A stretch of DNA of 64,000 nucleotides from Isochrysis galbana (GCA_018136815.1 CM030931.1:505511-569510), one strand, 5' to 3'. Shown: positions 10,750-22,486, counted from the first letter of the stretch. Notes: generated by a model not told the origin, from the letters alone. Made by a program: numbers and translations.

Positions 10750-13700
10750 TCAAAGCAGCCGCTCGACGGCAGCCGCCAAATCGCCTCGCGCCTCGCCGAG
10801 AGCGCGGCGCATCGCTGGCTCGTCCGTGAAGCCCATACCACGCAGTTGTGCCATTTCATCGTTGAACGCTTGCTCGACGAGCCTTCCGTCCAGCCTCAAA
10901 TCGCGCAGGATCTGCCGCACGCTCACGTCGGCCGCCATCGCCTCCTTCAATTCGGGATCGAGCGTACCCCAAAACTCCTCGAGCTTCCGACGCCGTTCGT
11001 CCTCGACCACGCGCGTCCAATCTGCCTCACTCACAGAGTATTCGCCCGGCGTGGGGTTGAGGCTGCACTGTACGACGTGCGGGTGGGCATTGTCACCGCA
11101 GTCGGCCAGGCAGAAGGCGCAAAAGTTGGCGCCGCAGTTGGCAGTCGCGCAGCGGAGCGCTGCACAACCATCAAACGCGCCAAAGACGTGGCGGCATTGT
11201 GGACAGTGCAACTCCATCATCTGCTCGATGCGCTGCCGCGTCGAGAGGGCGCGGCGCTCCATCTCCGACTTGGCGGCGAACTCAGCCTTCCACTCATCAA
11301 ACTCCTTCTGCATCGAACCATGCAGCGACACATGCAGCCGATCCTTGATGTGGCGTTGCAGTGTCTCGAATGCAACCGGGGTCGCATGCTGCGCAGCGTC
11401 TCGGAGGGTGAAGCAGGCCTCGCACCCCGTGTGGCTAGCACAGCATTTGACCCAAATGCCGTCTTCTCCACACAGCGCCTCGGCACGTACGACGTGACCC
11501 GAAAAGCACTCGTCGCACGAGAAGTGCCGCTCCTCCGCGCCGCACTCGAGCCCCCCGTCGCGGGGCTCCGGGCAGTGGCACAGGACGCACGTCCGTACGT
11601 TGAGGAGCTCGCTCAATTTCTCGGCCACGGCGGCCGCCACGAGACGTTCGGCAGGCTCGGGTGCGAGCATCGAGCTGATGAGCGCGGCGAGCTCGGCATC
11701 TTTAGTCCGGCGTCCAAGCTCGCCACGAACTCGCTTGAGGGCCTCGATTTTGCATCCGCCGGGCGCGAGCGTTTGGCGCAAGCGCTCCTGGTCGCCGTCG
11801 CAGATCATGACATCGAGGAGAGTCACGCCCAGCGCAAAGACGTCCGATGCGGTTGAGGGAGTCGACTCAGGTGCGAGGTAGAGCGGTGTGCCACGCTGCA
11901 TTGTTCTCTCCGCCGTCTCTATCGTGCTCACACTCAGATCAAAGTCACACAGCGCGGGCGTGGCATCGGGGGCATCGCCTTTGAAGACAATGTTCTCCGG
12001 CTTGAGGTCCCGATGCAGCACGCCGTGCGCGTGCAGGAAGCGAACCGCCTCAGCAACCTTTTGTGCTGCAACGAGCCTGGCCGTGGCATCCTTGTCTTGG
12101 CACCACTGGCGCATGTTGCCGCCCGAGTAGTAGGGCGACTGCACGACGACGATATCGTGCCGATCCTTGGCGACGAAGGCGCACTCGACGGGCACGATGC
12201 CTGGGTGACGCAGCCGGCTCGCCGCCGTGATGGCTCGTTGCACGCGCTTGAAGTCATCTATGCAATAGTCTTTGAGGATCTTGGGCGCGCCACACAGCGT
12301 CACGCGCCTGACATATGACTTGCCGGAGATATACTCGCGGTGGGTGTAGCTCTTGCTGCCGCGATCGTACACGAGGACTCCGGAGTTGCGCAGCAGCATT
12401 TCGATGTCGTAGCGCGCACGCCCCGCAGCATCCAACTGCGCGTAGGCTAAGTCCGGCTGAACGATGCGTTGCGTGCGGACCGGGACTTCAGGGAAGTCGA
12501 GCGGGATGCTTACATCCTCACCAAGCACCGTCTCGTGCCTGGGCATGGGCGTGGCGCTCCATGCTGCGATCTGAGACACCACACCATCCCGCCGGAGCAA
12601 GAGGGCAGCCAGGCGCTCTTCCGCATCCTTGTGTGTGGCGCGTGCTCGCTGTCGACGTGGGTCGCCAGGGGCACTCTCCTTCTCGAGAAGTTCCTTTGCA
12701 AATCTGGCTTGGAATTCTTCCTTTTCCATGCGCTTTACCTCGGATGTCATCCCATCGAGTGTGCCCAGCAAATCTTCGACTTTCCTGCGGCGCCCGTGAA
12801 GCGCGGCGCTAGCCTTCGCCTCCTGGCATGCTGTTAGCATATCCACTTTGCAGGAGTCCAGATCGGCAGCGAGCCTCCGGTAGCAACCACGGTACTCCTC
12901 GTGGAACTGACGCACATCTCGTATGATGTCGGCGCACAAGGCGGACAGCGGCGAAGTCAGATTGACGTCCGCGCGCGGTGCCGCAGCGCTCTCATCATCG
13001 CCAAGTGCCGGCAGCTCGGGCGGCCCAACGCCGCCGTCAAGTTCGCGGCCGAGCACGTGCTCAATGCACCGCTGAATTGCACGCAGGCCTGCGAGCCGAA
13101 GTTCTTGAAAGTGCAACTGGTCTTGCCGCGCCTGGTCGCGTGCGAGGGCATGCTCGCGCCAACTATCCTCGTGTTGCTTTGCCAGCTCGTCGCGCGATGG
13201 CATTGCCCGCTCGGCTTCCTTGACGCGCTCGCGAGCAGCCTGCGTCTCTGTGGCGAGGCAGCTAAGCAGCTCGTCCGCCTTGGTCGGACTGCGCTGCTCT
13301 CCGGTGAGCAGCGGGTGATGAAGAGCGGCAACGCCTGCCTCAAGTGTGGTGCGCTTCTCCTCGACAGCAACACACACCGAGCGGCTGACGGTCTCTTCGA
13401 ATGCCGCCAGCTCCATCTGATGGGTCGCGAGCCGTGCGAGCCCGTGCAGTAGCCGGGTGTTGGTGGCCGACATATCGCAGATGTTGCTCGAGTGCTGGCA
13501 AATCACATGGAGTGCGGTCTCGAACGCGGCCTTCATAAGAGCCTCGAGCCGAGCCGCCACATTCTCGTGACGATTGAGTCGAGCCTCATCAAACGCCGTA
13601 TTTCCGTTCTGCAGGGAGGCAAGCATTGCGCAAGCGGTCAGACGCCATGGCACCAGGGGCGCGCAGGAGCAAATGACGCGACACGATGGACGCGGGGCGT

Positions 13701-16700
13701 GCGCGGTGCGTTGACAAGGGGAAGGGGCGCACGGGCGGGTGGAGGGGGGGGGCGATGGAACGCGTTGGCTGTGCCCAGCTCAGAGCGTGCGTGAAAGGAG
13801 GGGTGGGAGAGGGGGGGGGGCGGGCGCGCGCCTTGTCCTTGGCATGGGCATCGGCGCCCATTCGCACCAGCTGTTCTACCACATCCAACTGGCCTTTGCC
13901 GGCCGCCAACATCAGTGGAGTTTGGCCCTGCACCGCGGTCGGAAAGCAGGAGGAAGAGGAGGCTCACGTGGGGAAGGCGGGGGAAGAGAGGGGGGGTGAA
14001 GATGGGCTCAGATAGGGCGAGCGAGAGGTGCGCACGCTGTTGTCCTTGGCGTCGACCTCGGCTACATTCACAAGCAGCGCCATGACGGTGGAGGTGTAGC
14101 CCTGGAATGCCGCGACGTGCAAGGCCGTGCGACCATCCTGCACAAAGAGGCAAGCGGTTAGGGTGGACAACATCTGACTGCACGAGGCTGTGCTGGCTAG
14201 AGGAGAGGGGAGGAGAGATGTACGGCGGTGAGTGTAAGGAAAGCAACACGGCACATCATGAGCTGAAAGTGAGCAGCATCGGACCGCCCGCGCGGGGCTC
14301 CGGTGATAGGGCGCAGGTCGTGGGAACATTGCCGTGTCGAGCCGTGACGTGAACCAAGGGAAGGGAGAGAACGGGGGAGAAGGGAGGAGGGGGCGGCCGA
14401 GACGGGGCAGAGTGAGCGGCAAGAAACGCGCGCGCGGGGCGTCGGCTACGTTGGTCTTGGCCTCGATCTGCGCCCCCCTGTCGAGGAGCGACGCGATGGC
14501 GGAGGTGTGGCCGCTTGCAGCCATACCGTGGAGGGCGGTCACTCCATTCTGCACAGGAAGGGATTGGAGGGCGAGTGAGGATTCGACCGAGGGGCAAGGG
14601 CACAGGGCGAGGGAACATCGCTGTGTCCCGCGTAGAGGGGAAGCGGCAGGAGCAGATAGAGGTTGAGAAGAGGGGCGGCATACAGCCGCGGGAGGAAAGG
14701 GGACTGTGAAGGTGCGGACAAAGAGATGGCGTCTGTGTGGTTCCACAAACGAACTCGTTTAGGTCATCATCATCCGAGGAGCCATGCCGTGAACCGGGCC
14801 AGCGGAGAGGGGGCACGGCACGGCCGAGGGGAAGGAGAGAACGGGGGAGAAGGGAGGAGGGGGCGGCCGAGACGGGGCAGAGTGAGCGGCAAGAAAAGCG
14901 CGCGCGGGGCGTCGGCTACGTTGGTCTTGGCCTCGATCTGCGCCCCCCTGTCGAGGAGCGACGCGATGGCGGAGGTATGGCCCGTGGCTGCCGCCAAATG
15001 GAGGGCAGTCTCGCCATCCTGCACAGGAAGGGATGGGCGCGCAAGTGGTCGCTTGGCCGAATGGGAAGTACACAGGGCGTGGGAACATCGCCGTGTCCCA
15101 CGTAGAGAGGAAGCGGCAGGAGCAGATAGAGGCTGAGAGAAGTGGCGGCATACAGCCGAGAGAGGAAAGGGGACTATGAAGGTGCGGACAAAGAGATGGC
15201 GTCTGTGTGGTTCCACAAACGAACTCGTTTAGCTCATCATCATCCGAGGAGCCATGCCGTGAACCGGGCCAGCGGAGAGGGGGCACGGCACGGCCGAGGG
15301 GAAGGAGAGAACGGGGGAGAAGGGAGGAGGGGGCGGCCGAGACGGGGCAGAGTGAGCGGCAAGAAAAGCGCGCGCGGGGCATCGGCTACGTTGGTCTTGG
15401 CCTCGATCTGCGCCCCCCTGTCGAGGAGCGACGCGATGGCGGAGGTGTGGCCCGTAGCTGCCGCGTGGTGCAGGGCAGTCTCGCCATTCTGCACAGGAAG
15501 GGATGGGCGGGCAAGTGGTCGCTTGGCCGAATGGGAAGTACACAGGGCGTGGGAACATCGCCGTGTCCCACGTAGAGGGGAAGCGGCAGGAGCAGATAGA
15601 GGCTGAGAGAAGTGGCGGCATACAGCCGCGGGAGGAAAGGGGACTATGAAGGTGCGGACAAAGAGATGGCGTCTGTGTGGTTCCACAAACGAACTCGTTT
15701 AGGTCATCATCATCCGAGGAGCCATGCCGTGAACCGGGCCAGCGGAGAGGGGGCACGGCACGGCCGAGGGGAAGGAGAGAACGGGGGAGAAGGGAGGAGG
15801 GGGCGGCCGAGACGGGGCAGAGTGAGCGGCAAGAAAAGCGCGCGCGGGGCGTCGGCTACGTTGGTCTTGGCCTCGATCTGCGCCCCCCTGTCGAGGAGCG
15901 ACGCGATGGCGGAGGTATGGCCCGTGGCTGCCGCGTAATAGAGGGCATTCTCGCCATTCTGCACAGGAAGGGATGGGCGGGCAAGTGGTCGCTTGGCCGA
16001 ATGGGAAGTACACAGGGCGTGGGAACATCGCCGTGTCCCACGTAGAGGGGAAGCGGCAGGAGCAGATAGAGGCTGAGAGAAGTGGCGGCATACAGCCGAG
16101 AGAGGAAAGGGGACTATGAAGGTGCGGACAAAGAGATGGCGTCTGTGTGGTTCCACAAACGAACTCGTTTAGCTCATCATCATCCGAGGAGCCATGCCGT
16201 GAACCGGGCCAGCGGAGAGGGGGCACGGCACGGCCGAGGGGAAGGAGAGAACGGGGGAGAAGGGAGGAGGGGGCGGCCGAGACGGGGCAGAGTGAGCGGC
16301 AAGAAAAGCGCGCGCGGGGCGTCGGCTACGTTGGTCTTGGCCTCGATCTGCGCCCCCCCGTCGAGGAGCGACGCGATGGCGGAGGTGTGGCCGTATGCAG
16401 CCGCCAAATGGAGGGCAGTCTCACCATTCTGCACAGGAAGGGATGGGCGGGCAAGTGGTCGCTTGGCCGAATGGGAAGTACACAGGGCGTGGGAACATCG
16501 CCGTGTCCCACGTAGAGGGGAAGCGGCAGGAGCAGATAGAGGCTGAGAGAAGTGGCGGCATACAGCCGCGGGAGGAAAGGGGACTATGAAGGTGCGGAGA
16601 AAGAGAAGGCGTCTGTGTGGTTCCACAAACGAACTCGTTTAGCTCATCATCATCCGAGGAGCCGTGCCGTGAACCGGGCCAGCGGAGAGGCGGAGAGGGG

Positions 16701-18302
16701 GCACGGCACGGCCGAGGGGAAGGAGAGAACGGGGCAGAAGGGAGGAGGGGGCGGCCGAGACGGGGCAGAGTGAGCGGCAAGAAAAGCGCGCGCGGGGCGT
16801 CGGCTACGTTGGCCTTGGCCTCGATCTGCGCCCCCCCGTCGAGGAGCGACGCGATGGCGGAGGTGTGGCCGTATGCAGCCGCCAAATGGAGGGCAGTCTC
16901 GCCATCCTGCACAGGAAGGGATGGGCGGGCGAGTGAGGATTCGGCAGAAGGGCGAGGGCACAGGGCGTGGGAACATCGCCGTGTCCCACGTAGAGGGGAA
17001 GCGGCAGGAGTGGATCGAGGGAGGGGAGGAGGAACGGCATACAGCCGCGGAAGGAAGGGGGATTGTGAGGGCGCGGAGAAAAGGAAGGCGTCTGTGTGAC
17101 ATTTGAAACAGACGCTTCTAGGAGGCCAAGTTGCACTTCTAGGGAAGGAACGCTAGAGGGGAGAGGCCAAAGGAACGGCTGGCTCGAGGTTGAAAGTTGG
17201 AGGGGGAGAGGACTGGGAATGCACTTGGGTACGGAGCATCTTGTGAGCGGGCGCGCAGGGCGTTGGTTGCCGCGTATAGGCCACGACGTGAGGGCTATCC
17301 AGATGATCCAGCATACCCGAGTGTGGACATTGGGGATGCAAAGGTTGCACGCGGGTCCCAGTGCACGCTGATGTGACGTGTTGGCTCAGTGTGTGCGCAG
17401 TGGGCGCACAGAAGGGTACCAGGATTCGAGTGTGCGCAGACGACTATCGAGGGCCGAATTAGTGCCGAAGCAGCGCAAGGGCAGAGTGTGCGCACAAGGA
17501 GGGCGAGAGCCGAATGCAGGCTCATGGGGTGTGAGGGCGCAGGGTGTGCAAATGGGACCCAATGGCTGAGTGCATCCATAGGATGCGAGGGAGGAGAGCG
17601 TGGCAGCGGAGCGCTCAGACCGAGTGTGTGCCGAGGGGTCCGAACCGAGAGTTCGCAAGGGCGGTGTGCGCAAAGGTGACGCATTCGCTGAGTGCGTGCT
17701 GATGGTATGCGAGGGCTCAGTGTGCGCAGAGGGGTGGTGAGGGCTGAATGCATGCAGAGGGGTTGAGCAGTCCGAGTGCGCGCAGATGAGACACGAGGGC
17801 AGAGTTCGCCCGGCAGCGATGCGATGAGGCAGCGCACGGGCCCTGCATATGCCGTAGGGGGCCCGAGCGCCGATTGCGCGTAGAAGGTGTTGCGCGGGAC
17901 AGAAGTGTGGCAGGCGGCAGGGGGCGGACAGCAAGTAGTTCCTCCCCCCCACCCGCCTTCCCCCTCTCCTCCCTCCCACCGCCGCCGCCCTCCCCGGCGG
18001 CTGCGGCCAGGGCGCTGTGGCGTGCTTGGTGATGCGAACTCGGTGGGTGATGGTGGGTGACGCACCTGACCGCGCTCGTTCACACCGCCCTCCCCCCGGT
18101 TGAGCATGGCGAGCAGCTCATCCCATCGTCCGCAATTGGCGAGTCGGACCAGAGAGGCTGCGGTGGGGCCGGAGGGAGCAGGGAGGAGGACGGGGAGTGA
18201 GGTGCGGGAGGGTGGCATTGCCCGGCGCCAAGCTCCACTCGGCACCACCTCCTCGCGCACTCCCTCCCTCTCTCTCTCTTTCGTGCGGCACTGCGCACCC
18301 AT
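10750..18302 (-). CDS. Ankyrin-kinase-RING/IBR-like-UBA multidomain protein
   Basis: Ten exons: first 18302-18066; six 99-bp ankyrin exons (16906-16808, 16428-16330, 15958-15860, 15488-15390, 15018-14920, 14548-14450); 14137-14036; 13927-13832; last 13608-10750. All junctions are phase 0, giving about 1295 residues. Domains in order: an N-cap and some nine ankyrin repeats (TALHLAAA.GHTSAIASLL), a helical/coiled-coil stretch, a protein kinase with HRDLKPENIV and APE but DFD in place of DFG, a Cys-rich RING-like CVLC..C..H..C..C cluster, an IBR-like CPQC..C...C..FCAFC..H..C module, and a C-terminal UBA (MGF, DLAAAVERLL). Such a protein could couple phosphorylation to ubiquitin transfer; that is inference. 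The start is uncertain (ATG at 18383, 18302 or 18218). One donor (13831) is GC. A copia LTR lies just upstream. Confidence 0.75.
14330..17110 (-). repeat. Tandem 470-bp exon-intron units (ankyrin exon amplification)
   Basis: Six successive units, spaced 470, 470, 470, 470 and 478 bp, each contain one 99-bp ankyrin exon and its intron. Introns are almost identical between units, while exons differ at a few codons on the exposed turn (for example TALHHAAATGH, NALYYAAATGH, TALHLAAAYGH). Each exon encodes exactly one 33-residue repeat, with AG before AAT/GAT and GTAGCC after, phase 0 at both ends. Confidence 0.9.
17250..17910. repeat. Degenerate minisatellite in intron 1
   Basis: Variants of GTGCGCAGAGGGG..GAGGGC..GAGTGCGTGC recur with a period near 40 bp through the first intron of the ankyrin-kinase gene. 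Decayed; no coding signal. Confidence 0.55.
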
Positions 18303-18384
18303 CTGGCCGGGGGGGGGCCGAAAGGGGAGAGGGCGTGGCGGGGACTGGGGCGGGACGAGGGGTGTTCGGCCCAGACTATCCATT

Positions 18385-19135
18385 GAAGATTGTAATCTTG
18401 TAACAAGAGCATCTTGTTAGCTAGCATCCCTAGCCACATCCACCGGACGAGCCATGCGCCAACCGCGCACACCCCCATCGCGGGGTAGGGGCTCCGTCGC
18501 CGGTGAGGCACGGTCCCTCAGCACTAGGATTAAACTAGAACAACAAGAAAACTCTGACACTCCCCCGTCGCCAAAGGCGAATCCCCATTTATTTCCCATC
18601 CGACGTCATTCCCAACGAAAGATACAAGCATAAGCATAAGTCAGGACTCAATCGAGCTCAAGCGAAATGACGCATAGGCCGACGAAGGATTCTCATTAGG
18701 CCGATAAAGGCGTAATGGCTCCACTACGGCATGAGGCCAGTCAACTCTAAGAGAGTTTGCAGGTTGACCGGTGGGACACACGCGGCGGAAGCGCGACAAG
18801 TCGCTAAAATGATCCGCGCGACTTGTTGCGGAACGAAACGAATTTCCCTTTCTCTAGAGCCTTAGTCATCATGTCGGCAATTTGGTTGTTGGTCGACAGC
18901 CACGACGGAGTAGAGATAAGATCGAGAAATTGCTTGCGGCCAAACCAGCAAAGCCAATTTTCGTAGTGACGAGTGCGAGCCGTGACACCAGGATTCTTGA
19001 TCGAGGCGATTGTTGCTGAAATCTGAGTTGTCGCAATGGATAGCAACCGGAAGAGAGTAATCTGCTTCGAGAAACTCTAGAACGTTAAGAACGAACCTTA
19101 GATCCTAGGATCCTTGGCTCTATTAGTATATGCAG
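18385..19135 (-). mobile_element. Ty1/copia retrotransposon remnant (RNase H and LTR)
   Basis: Fossil element on the minus strand: an LTR-type end at 18385-18560 and, upstream in sense, a stretch with the classic copia RNase H C-terminus (the ADMMTKAL motif around 18870). The rest of gag-pol is missing. Broken, with at least two breaks visible; moderately diverged from the copy at 39185. Confidence 0.75.
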
Positions 19136-19189
19136 CGATTTCGGCTTCGGCGGAGGATTGTGGATTGTGGAATTATCTTCAGTTTGCGT

Positions 19190-19365
19190 GCCCTTACGAA
19201 GCGGCAAGACACTCTCGAAGAGAATGTGAAGCTTCAAACTCATATGACAAATCAATTGTCACACCGCATCAATACACTAGCTAACGTCACACTGAGCTTG
19301 GTCAATCCGATGCCTCAAAACTATAATGAGCGTATATTACTCCGTCAGCTGTCAGGTCGTTAAAT
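19190..19365 (+). mobile_element. LINE ORF1 fragment (coiled-coil part)
   Basis: Matches 30965-31110 of LINE copy B closely (CAAATCAATTGTCACA, CGCATCAATACACTAGC, CCTCAAAACTATAATGAGCG). The translation (LQTHMTNQLSHRINTLANV) is heptad-like, as in the coiled-coil of LINE ORF1 proteins. A short isolated fragment. Confidence 0.65.
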
Positions 19366-19384
19366 CAGAAATGCCTAGATAGTA

Positions 19385-19580
19385 CCGGGAGGTGATGGCG
19401 ATTGAACGCTTTTCCATGTGTAGGTCATTGAAGGCTTTTCCATGCGGTGGGGGTGATGGCGATTGAACGCGTTTCCCACGTGTAGGCTGATGGTGATTGA
19501 ACGCTTTTCTATGCTGTGGGTGATGGTGATTGAACGCTTTTCTATGCTGTGGGTGATGGTGATTGAGCGCTTCTCGCCTT
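19385..19580. repeat. Minisatellite, about 38-bp period
   Basis: Repeats of GGTGATTGAACGCTTTTCTA TGCTGTGGGTGAT with small changes; the last copies are identical. No gene overlaps it. Confidence 0.85.
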
Positions 19581-19589
19581 GGGCTTCTT

Positions 19590-20400
19590 GGGTGACTAGC
19601 GTTTGTGCTTGCCGGGGTGTGTACACGGTGTGTGGTGTGCGTGGGTTTACTGTTGTTTGCGCATGATCCCATGAGGGGTGAGGGGGGGTTGAGAGAAGGG
19701 GGGAGGGGGGGGGGGGGCGAGGCCCCCTTCAATGCTCCATGGCGACCAGTCCTAAGATATAGTGGCCCCTACGTCCTACGTATCGTTTTATTTAACGATA
19801 GTTGGAGTACTTAAGACTTAAGCTAAGACAACCAATCGTCTTGTCCTAGTCCTAGCCCACCCTGCCCCGCTCGGCCCGTAGTAGTGCACGCGGCCCCGCC
19901 CGCCAAAGCCAAACAAAAAGGGATGCTAAATGCTGGGGTAGCGTGGGTGAGTGGCGGGTGAGAGTAGCAAGGGGCTAGGGCGCGGTGACGTAAGACGTAA
20001 GGTAGAAGGTAGCACCCCGAGGGCGCCGGGCCCCCATAGCTAGAAGATGTAGCCAGAATCTTGAAGAGTTTATCTCGATAATAATATAGATTTTGCATGA
20101 GATGGTGATGACAAAGCCATTGTTGTGGGTGACTGCTGCTGTGTTACAGTGAAGAGGCGAGCTGCGGGAAGTGTTGTCAAAGTACTCGCGCCGATTCCTG
20201 TGCGTTCTCAAGTATTGGATTAGCATGGTCGGTCCACTAGAGGCCGTGCAAGGCACAGCCGATCTTGTCCATTGCCGGTGTTGTCGCACTCCACCCGGCG
20301 TTGTTTATGATCGTCAAGTATAACCATGGGTAGTTTGCACGTGCTCTACAACAGGGAGCGCGTGTACCATTGCAATTGTATGCTTCGCCCTTGCCATTCG
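19590..20400. other. Intergenic, nothing recognised
   Basis: Contains a G-homopolymer near 19705-19715 and AT-rich stretches. No supported gene. The 3' flank of the CBBY gene is at its right edge. Confidence 0.4.
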
Positions 20401-20401
20401 A

Positions 20402-21460
20402 TTACGCCGTTGTGGCCGCACCCAAGAGTGCCTGAAGATTGTCGAGGGTCACGCATTCGCCACTGCCGGGCTCTCCAAGCTCGTCGACCACACGATCAGC
20501 GCTGGAAAAGTCGTCGCCTCCAGTGTAGGTGGACTTTGTCACAAGGCACGCCATGCCTGCCGCCTTTGCCGCCTGCAGCCCAATGCCGGAGTCCTCGATC
20601 ACCACGCAGCCGGAGGGGGAGACGTCTAGCTTCTCCGCAGCTAGAAGGTAGACGTCCGGCGCTGGCTTCTTCTTAGGAACGGCGTCGCCACAGAAGAAGG
20701 CGAATTTGCCGTATCGTTCCTCGCCCATTAGGGTCTCCACAAGCGTGCGCACCGCAGCCTCATTTGAGGTCGAACAGACAGCAATGGGCACGTTGGCAGC
20801 GATCGCTTCATCGACTATGCGCAGCACACCCGACCGGAGCGGAACTACAGCGGAAGCAATGAGCTCCTGGAACATCTCAGTCTTGCGCGCGTGCAGTCCC
20901 TTGACGAGCTCAAGCCGTTCCGGGTCCACCTATAGACAACAGAGTCGAGGTGGCAGCAATCAAGTGCAGGAACAGTGTGCCCAAGCGGGCATTCGGTGCG
21001 AGCTCGACGGCACCGGCAGCAGTCCCTCTGACAGTGCCTGTCTGGCCAACATGTGCGGGAGGATATTCCCCTCTGCAGCTGCACGGGAGGAGCATCAGCG
21101 CACCGGTAAGCCCTTGGAGAGCTCCTCTGAGGTAGGTGCGTCATATCCCGTCGGCCACTCGTTCTGCGGGAGGTTGAAGTAGTGGGTCATGCGCTCCTTG
21201 CCCCCACCGATCTCACACAGCCGTCCGTACTCCTCCACGCCCCACTCGAACCCATAGCCTCGCTCTCTGAAGACCTTGTTGAAGGAGACCCGGTGGCCAT
21301 CTCTCTCGGTGTCTGCGAGCACCCCGTCGCAGTCGAAGAGGAGCGCCTGCATGGCGGAAGCCATGCGCGGGGTAGAGGTACGGCCCGTGCGAGAGAATCT
21401 CGAACCGAGCGCCCAAGGCACCAACGCCGAGGTGGAGGTGAGCAAGAGCACCGGCAGCAT
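20402..21460 (-). CDS. CBBY: CbbY-type HAD phosphatase, plastid-targeted
   Basis: Two exons, 21460-21104 and 20929-20402 (minus), joined in phase 0 give about 294 residues. The HAD fold is complete: nucleophile motif LLFDCDGVLADTE near residue 40, the IGGGKERMTHYF cap segment, VCSTSNE (motif II), the Lys of VPKKKPAPDVY (motif III) and VIEDSGIGLQAAKAAGM (motif IV). These match plant CBBY, the stromal phosphatase that removes xylulose-1,5-bisphosphate, an inhibitor by-product of Rubisco. The N-terminus (hydrophobic MLPVLLLTSTSALVP, then basic Ser/Thr-rich) fits a signal peptide followed by a transit peptide, as needed for a secondary plastid. It is divergently arranged with the gene at 21815. 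Confidence 0.9.
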
Positions 21461-21814
21461 CGGCGGAGAGAGAAGGGGGAAGAGCTCGTCGGCGAGGAGA
21501 GGGAGAGAGAGATGAGGCGGGGAGGGCAGCGGTGAGGAGGAGAGAAAGAGAGCGAGAGAAGTAGAAGAAGTAGTAGTCTAGGAGAGAGAGAGAGAGAGAG
21601 AGAGGGAGGGAGAGAGAGAGAGAGAGAGAGAGGGAGGGAGGGAGGGAGGGAGGGAGTACACAAAAATATATGTGGAGAGAAATGAAGAAAGACACGGTGT
21701 AACACTCGCTCGGTCGTCGCTGCTAAATATCTCTTCCTCTGTTCCTCTCTCTCTCTCTCCCTCCTTCCGCATCTTCCCCCCCTCTTCTTCTCCGCCACTC
21801 CCTTTTCGCGCGAG
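21461..21814. promoter_or_regulatory. Shared divergent promoter region with GA/CT microsatellite
   Basis: The 354 bp between two head-to-head plastid-type genes contain long GAGAGA and GGGA runs (about 21575-21660) on one side and CTCTCT on the other (21740-21765). No TATA box is obvious. Co-regulation of both genes is an inference from the arrangement. Confidence 0.4.
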
Positions 21815-22486
21815 ATGCCGACGGCGTGCGGCCCCACCCTCCTGCTGCTCGCGCTCGCACCAGCGTATGTGCACGCGGCGCTACCGCGGCGCGCGCTGCT
21901 GCAAGGCGCGACTGCTGGCACACTATTCTCGCGCGGCGCTGCGCTCGGCACCGCCGCGAGCGTCGCGCACGCCGCCTCGGCAGAGACTGGTAAGCAGGCG
22001 CGCCTCTCACCAAGTGAGATCGCTGCCATCGTGCAAAAGGACATGACAGAGAACCAGTTCCTTGTAACGGGCAAGCTCACACGTTCCATATACGACGAGG
22101 CCGCCACCTTCAAAGATGAGATTGACACATGTGCGCTCAGCCGCCCGAGAGGGTTGCCTCGCACTGCCGCCTCGAAGGACATGCTTGACGCCTCCCATGC
22201 CACTGCTGCGCCTTCAGACACGCTCGACAAGTGGATCAAGGGCACAGGCGCTCTCTTCGTCGGCCCCCCGAAGTCCTTCACTGAGGTTGTCGGCGACGTC
22301 TCCGCCAGCGACTCCGAGATTAGATTCCGATTCAATGAGGTGCTCTGCTTTAACATCCCCCTGAACCCCAAAATCCCACTCACGGGTGAGGTGATTCTCA
22401 CTAGAGGCGAGAATGGCTTGATCACAAGATATCTCGAGGTCTGGGACACCAACCTCGCCGAAACGCTGAAAAAGACATACTTCTAG
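21815..22486 (+). CDS. Putative thylakoid-lumen NTF2/SnoaL-like protein, 1 in-frame intron
   Basis: Exons 21815-22130 and 22218-22486. The 87-bp intron (GTGCGCTCAG..CCTTCAG) is a multiple of three without a stop, so it can be read through; removal restores the smooth KDEIDTYTLDKWIKGTGALF. About 194 residues. The N-terminus has a signal peptide (LLLLALAPAYVHA), then an Arg-rich stretch (PRRALLQGATAG) and an Ala-rich hydrophobic segment ending AHAASA, reminiscent of a twin-Arg lumenal signal. The mature part (SPSEIAAIVQKDMTENQFLVTG, and ITRYLEVWDTNL at the end) resembles small SnoaL/DUF2358-like plastid proteins. No catalytic residues are assigned; the function is unknown. Confidence 0.7.
   Translation: MPTACGPTLLLLALAPAYVHAALPRRALLQGATAGTLFSRGAALGTAASVAHAASAETGKQARLSPSEIAAIVQKDMTENQFLVTGKLTRSIYDEAATFKDEIDTCALSRPRGLPRTAASKDMLDASHATAAPSDTLDKWIKGTGALFVGPPKSFTEVVGDVSASDSEIRFRFNEVLCFNIPLNPKIPLTGEVILTRGENGLITRYLEVWDTNLAETLKKTYF

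Noticed and set aside
14659-17102. Many overlapping 120-175-residue ORFs on both strands
   Set aside because: They are frames through the duplicated introns and antisense of the ankyrin exons; they repeat because the units repeat, not because they are genes.
17295-18383. 362-residue minus-strand ORF
   Set aside because: Only its first part (18302-18066) looks coding and ends at a good donor; the rest is the minisatellite intron read through.
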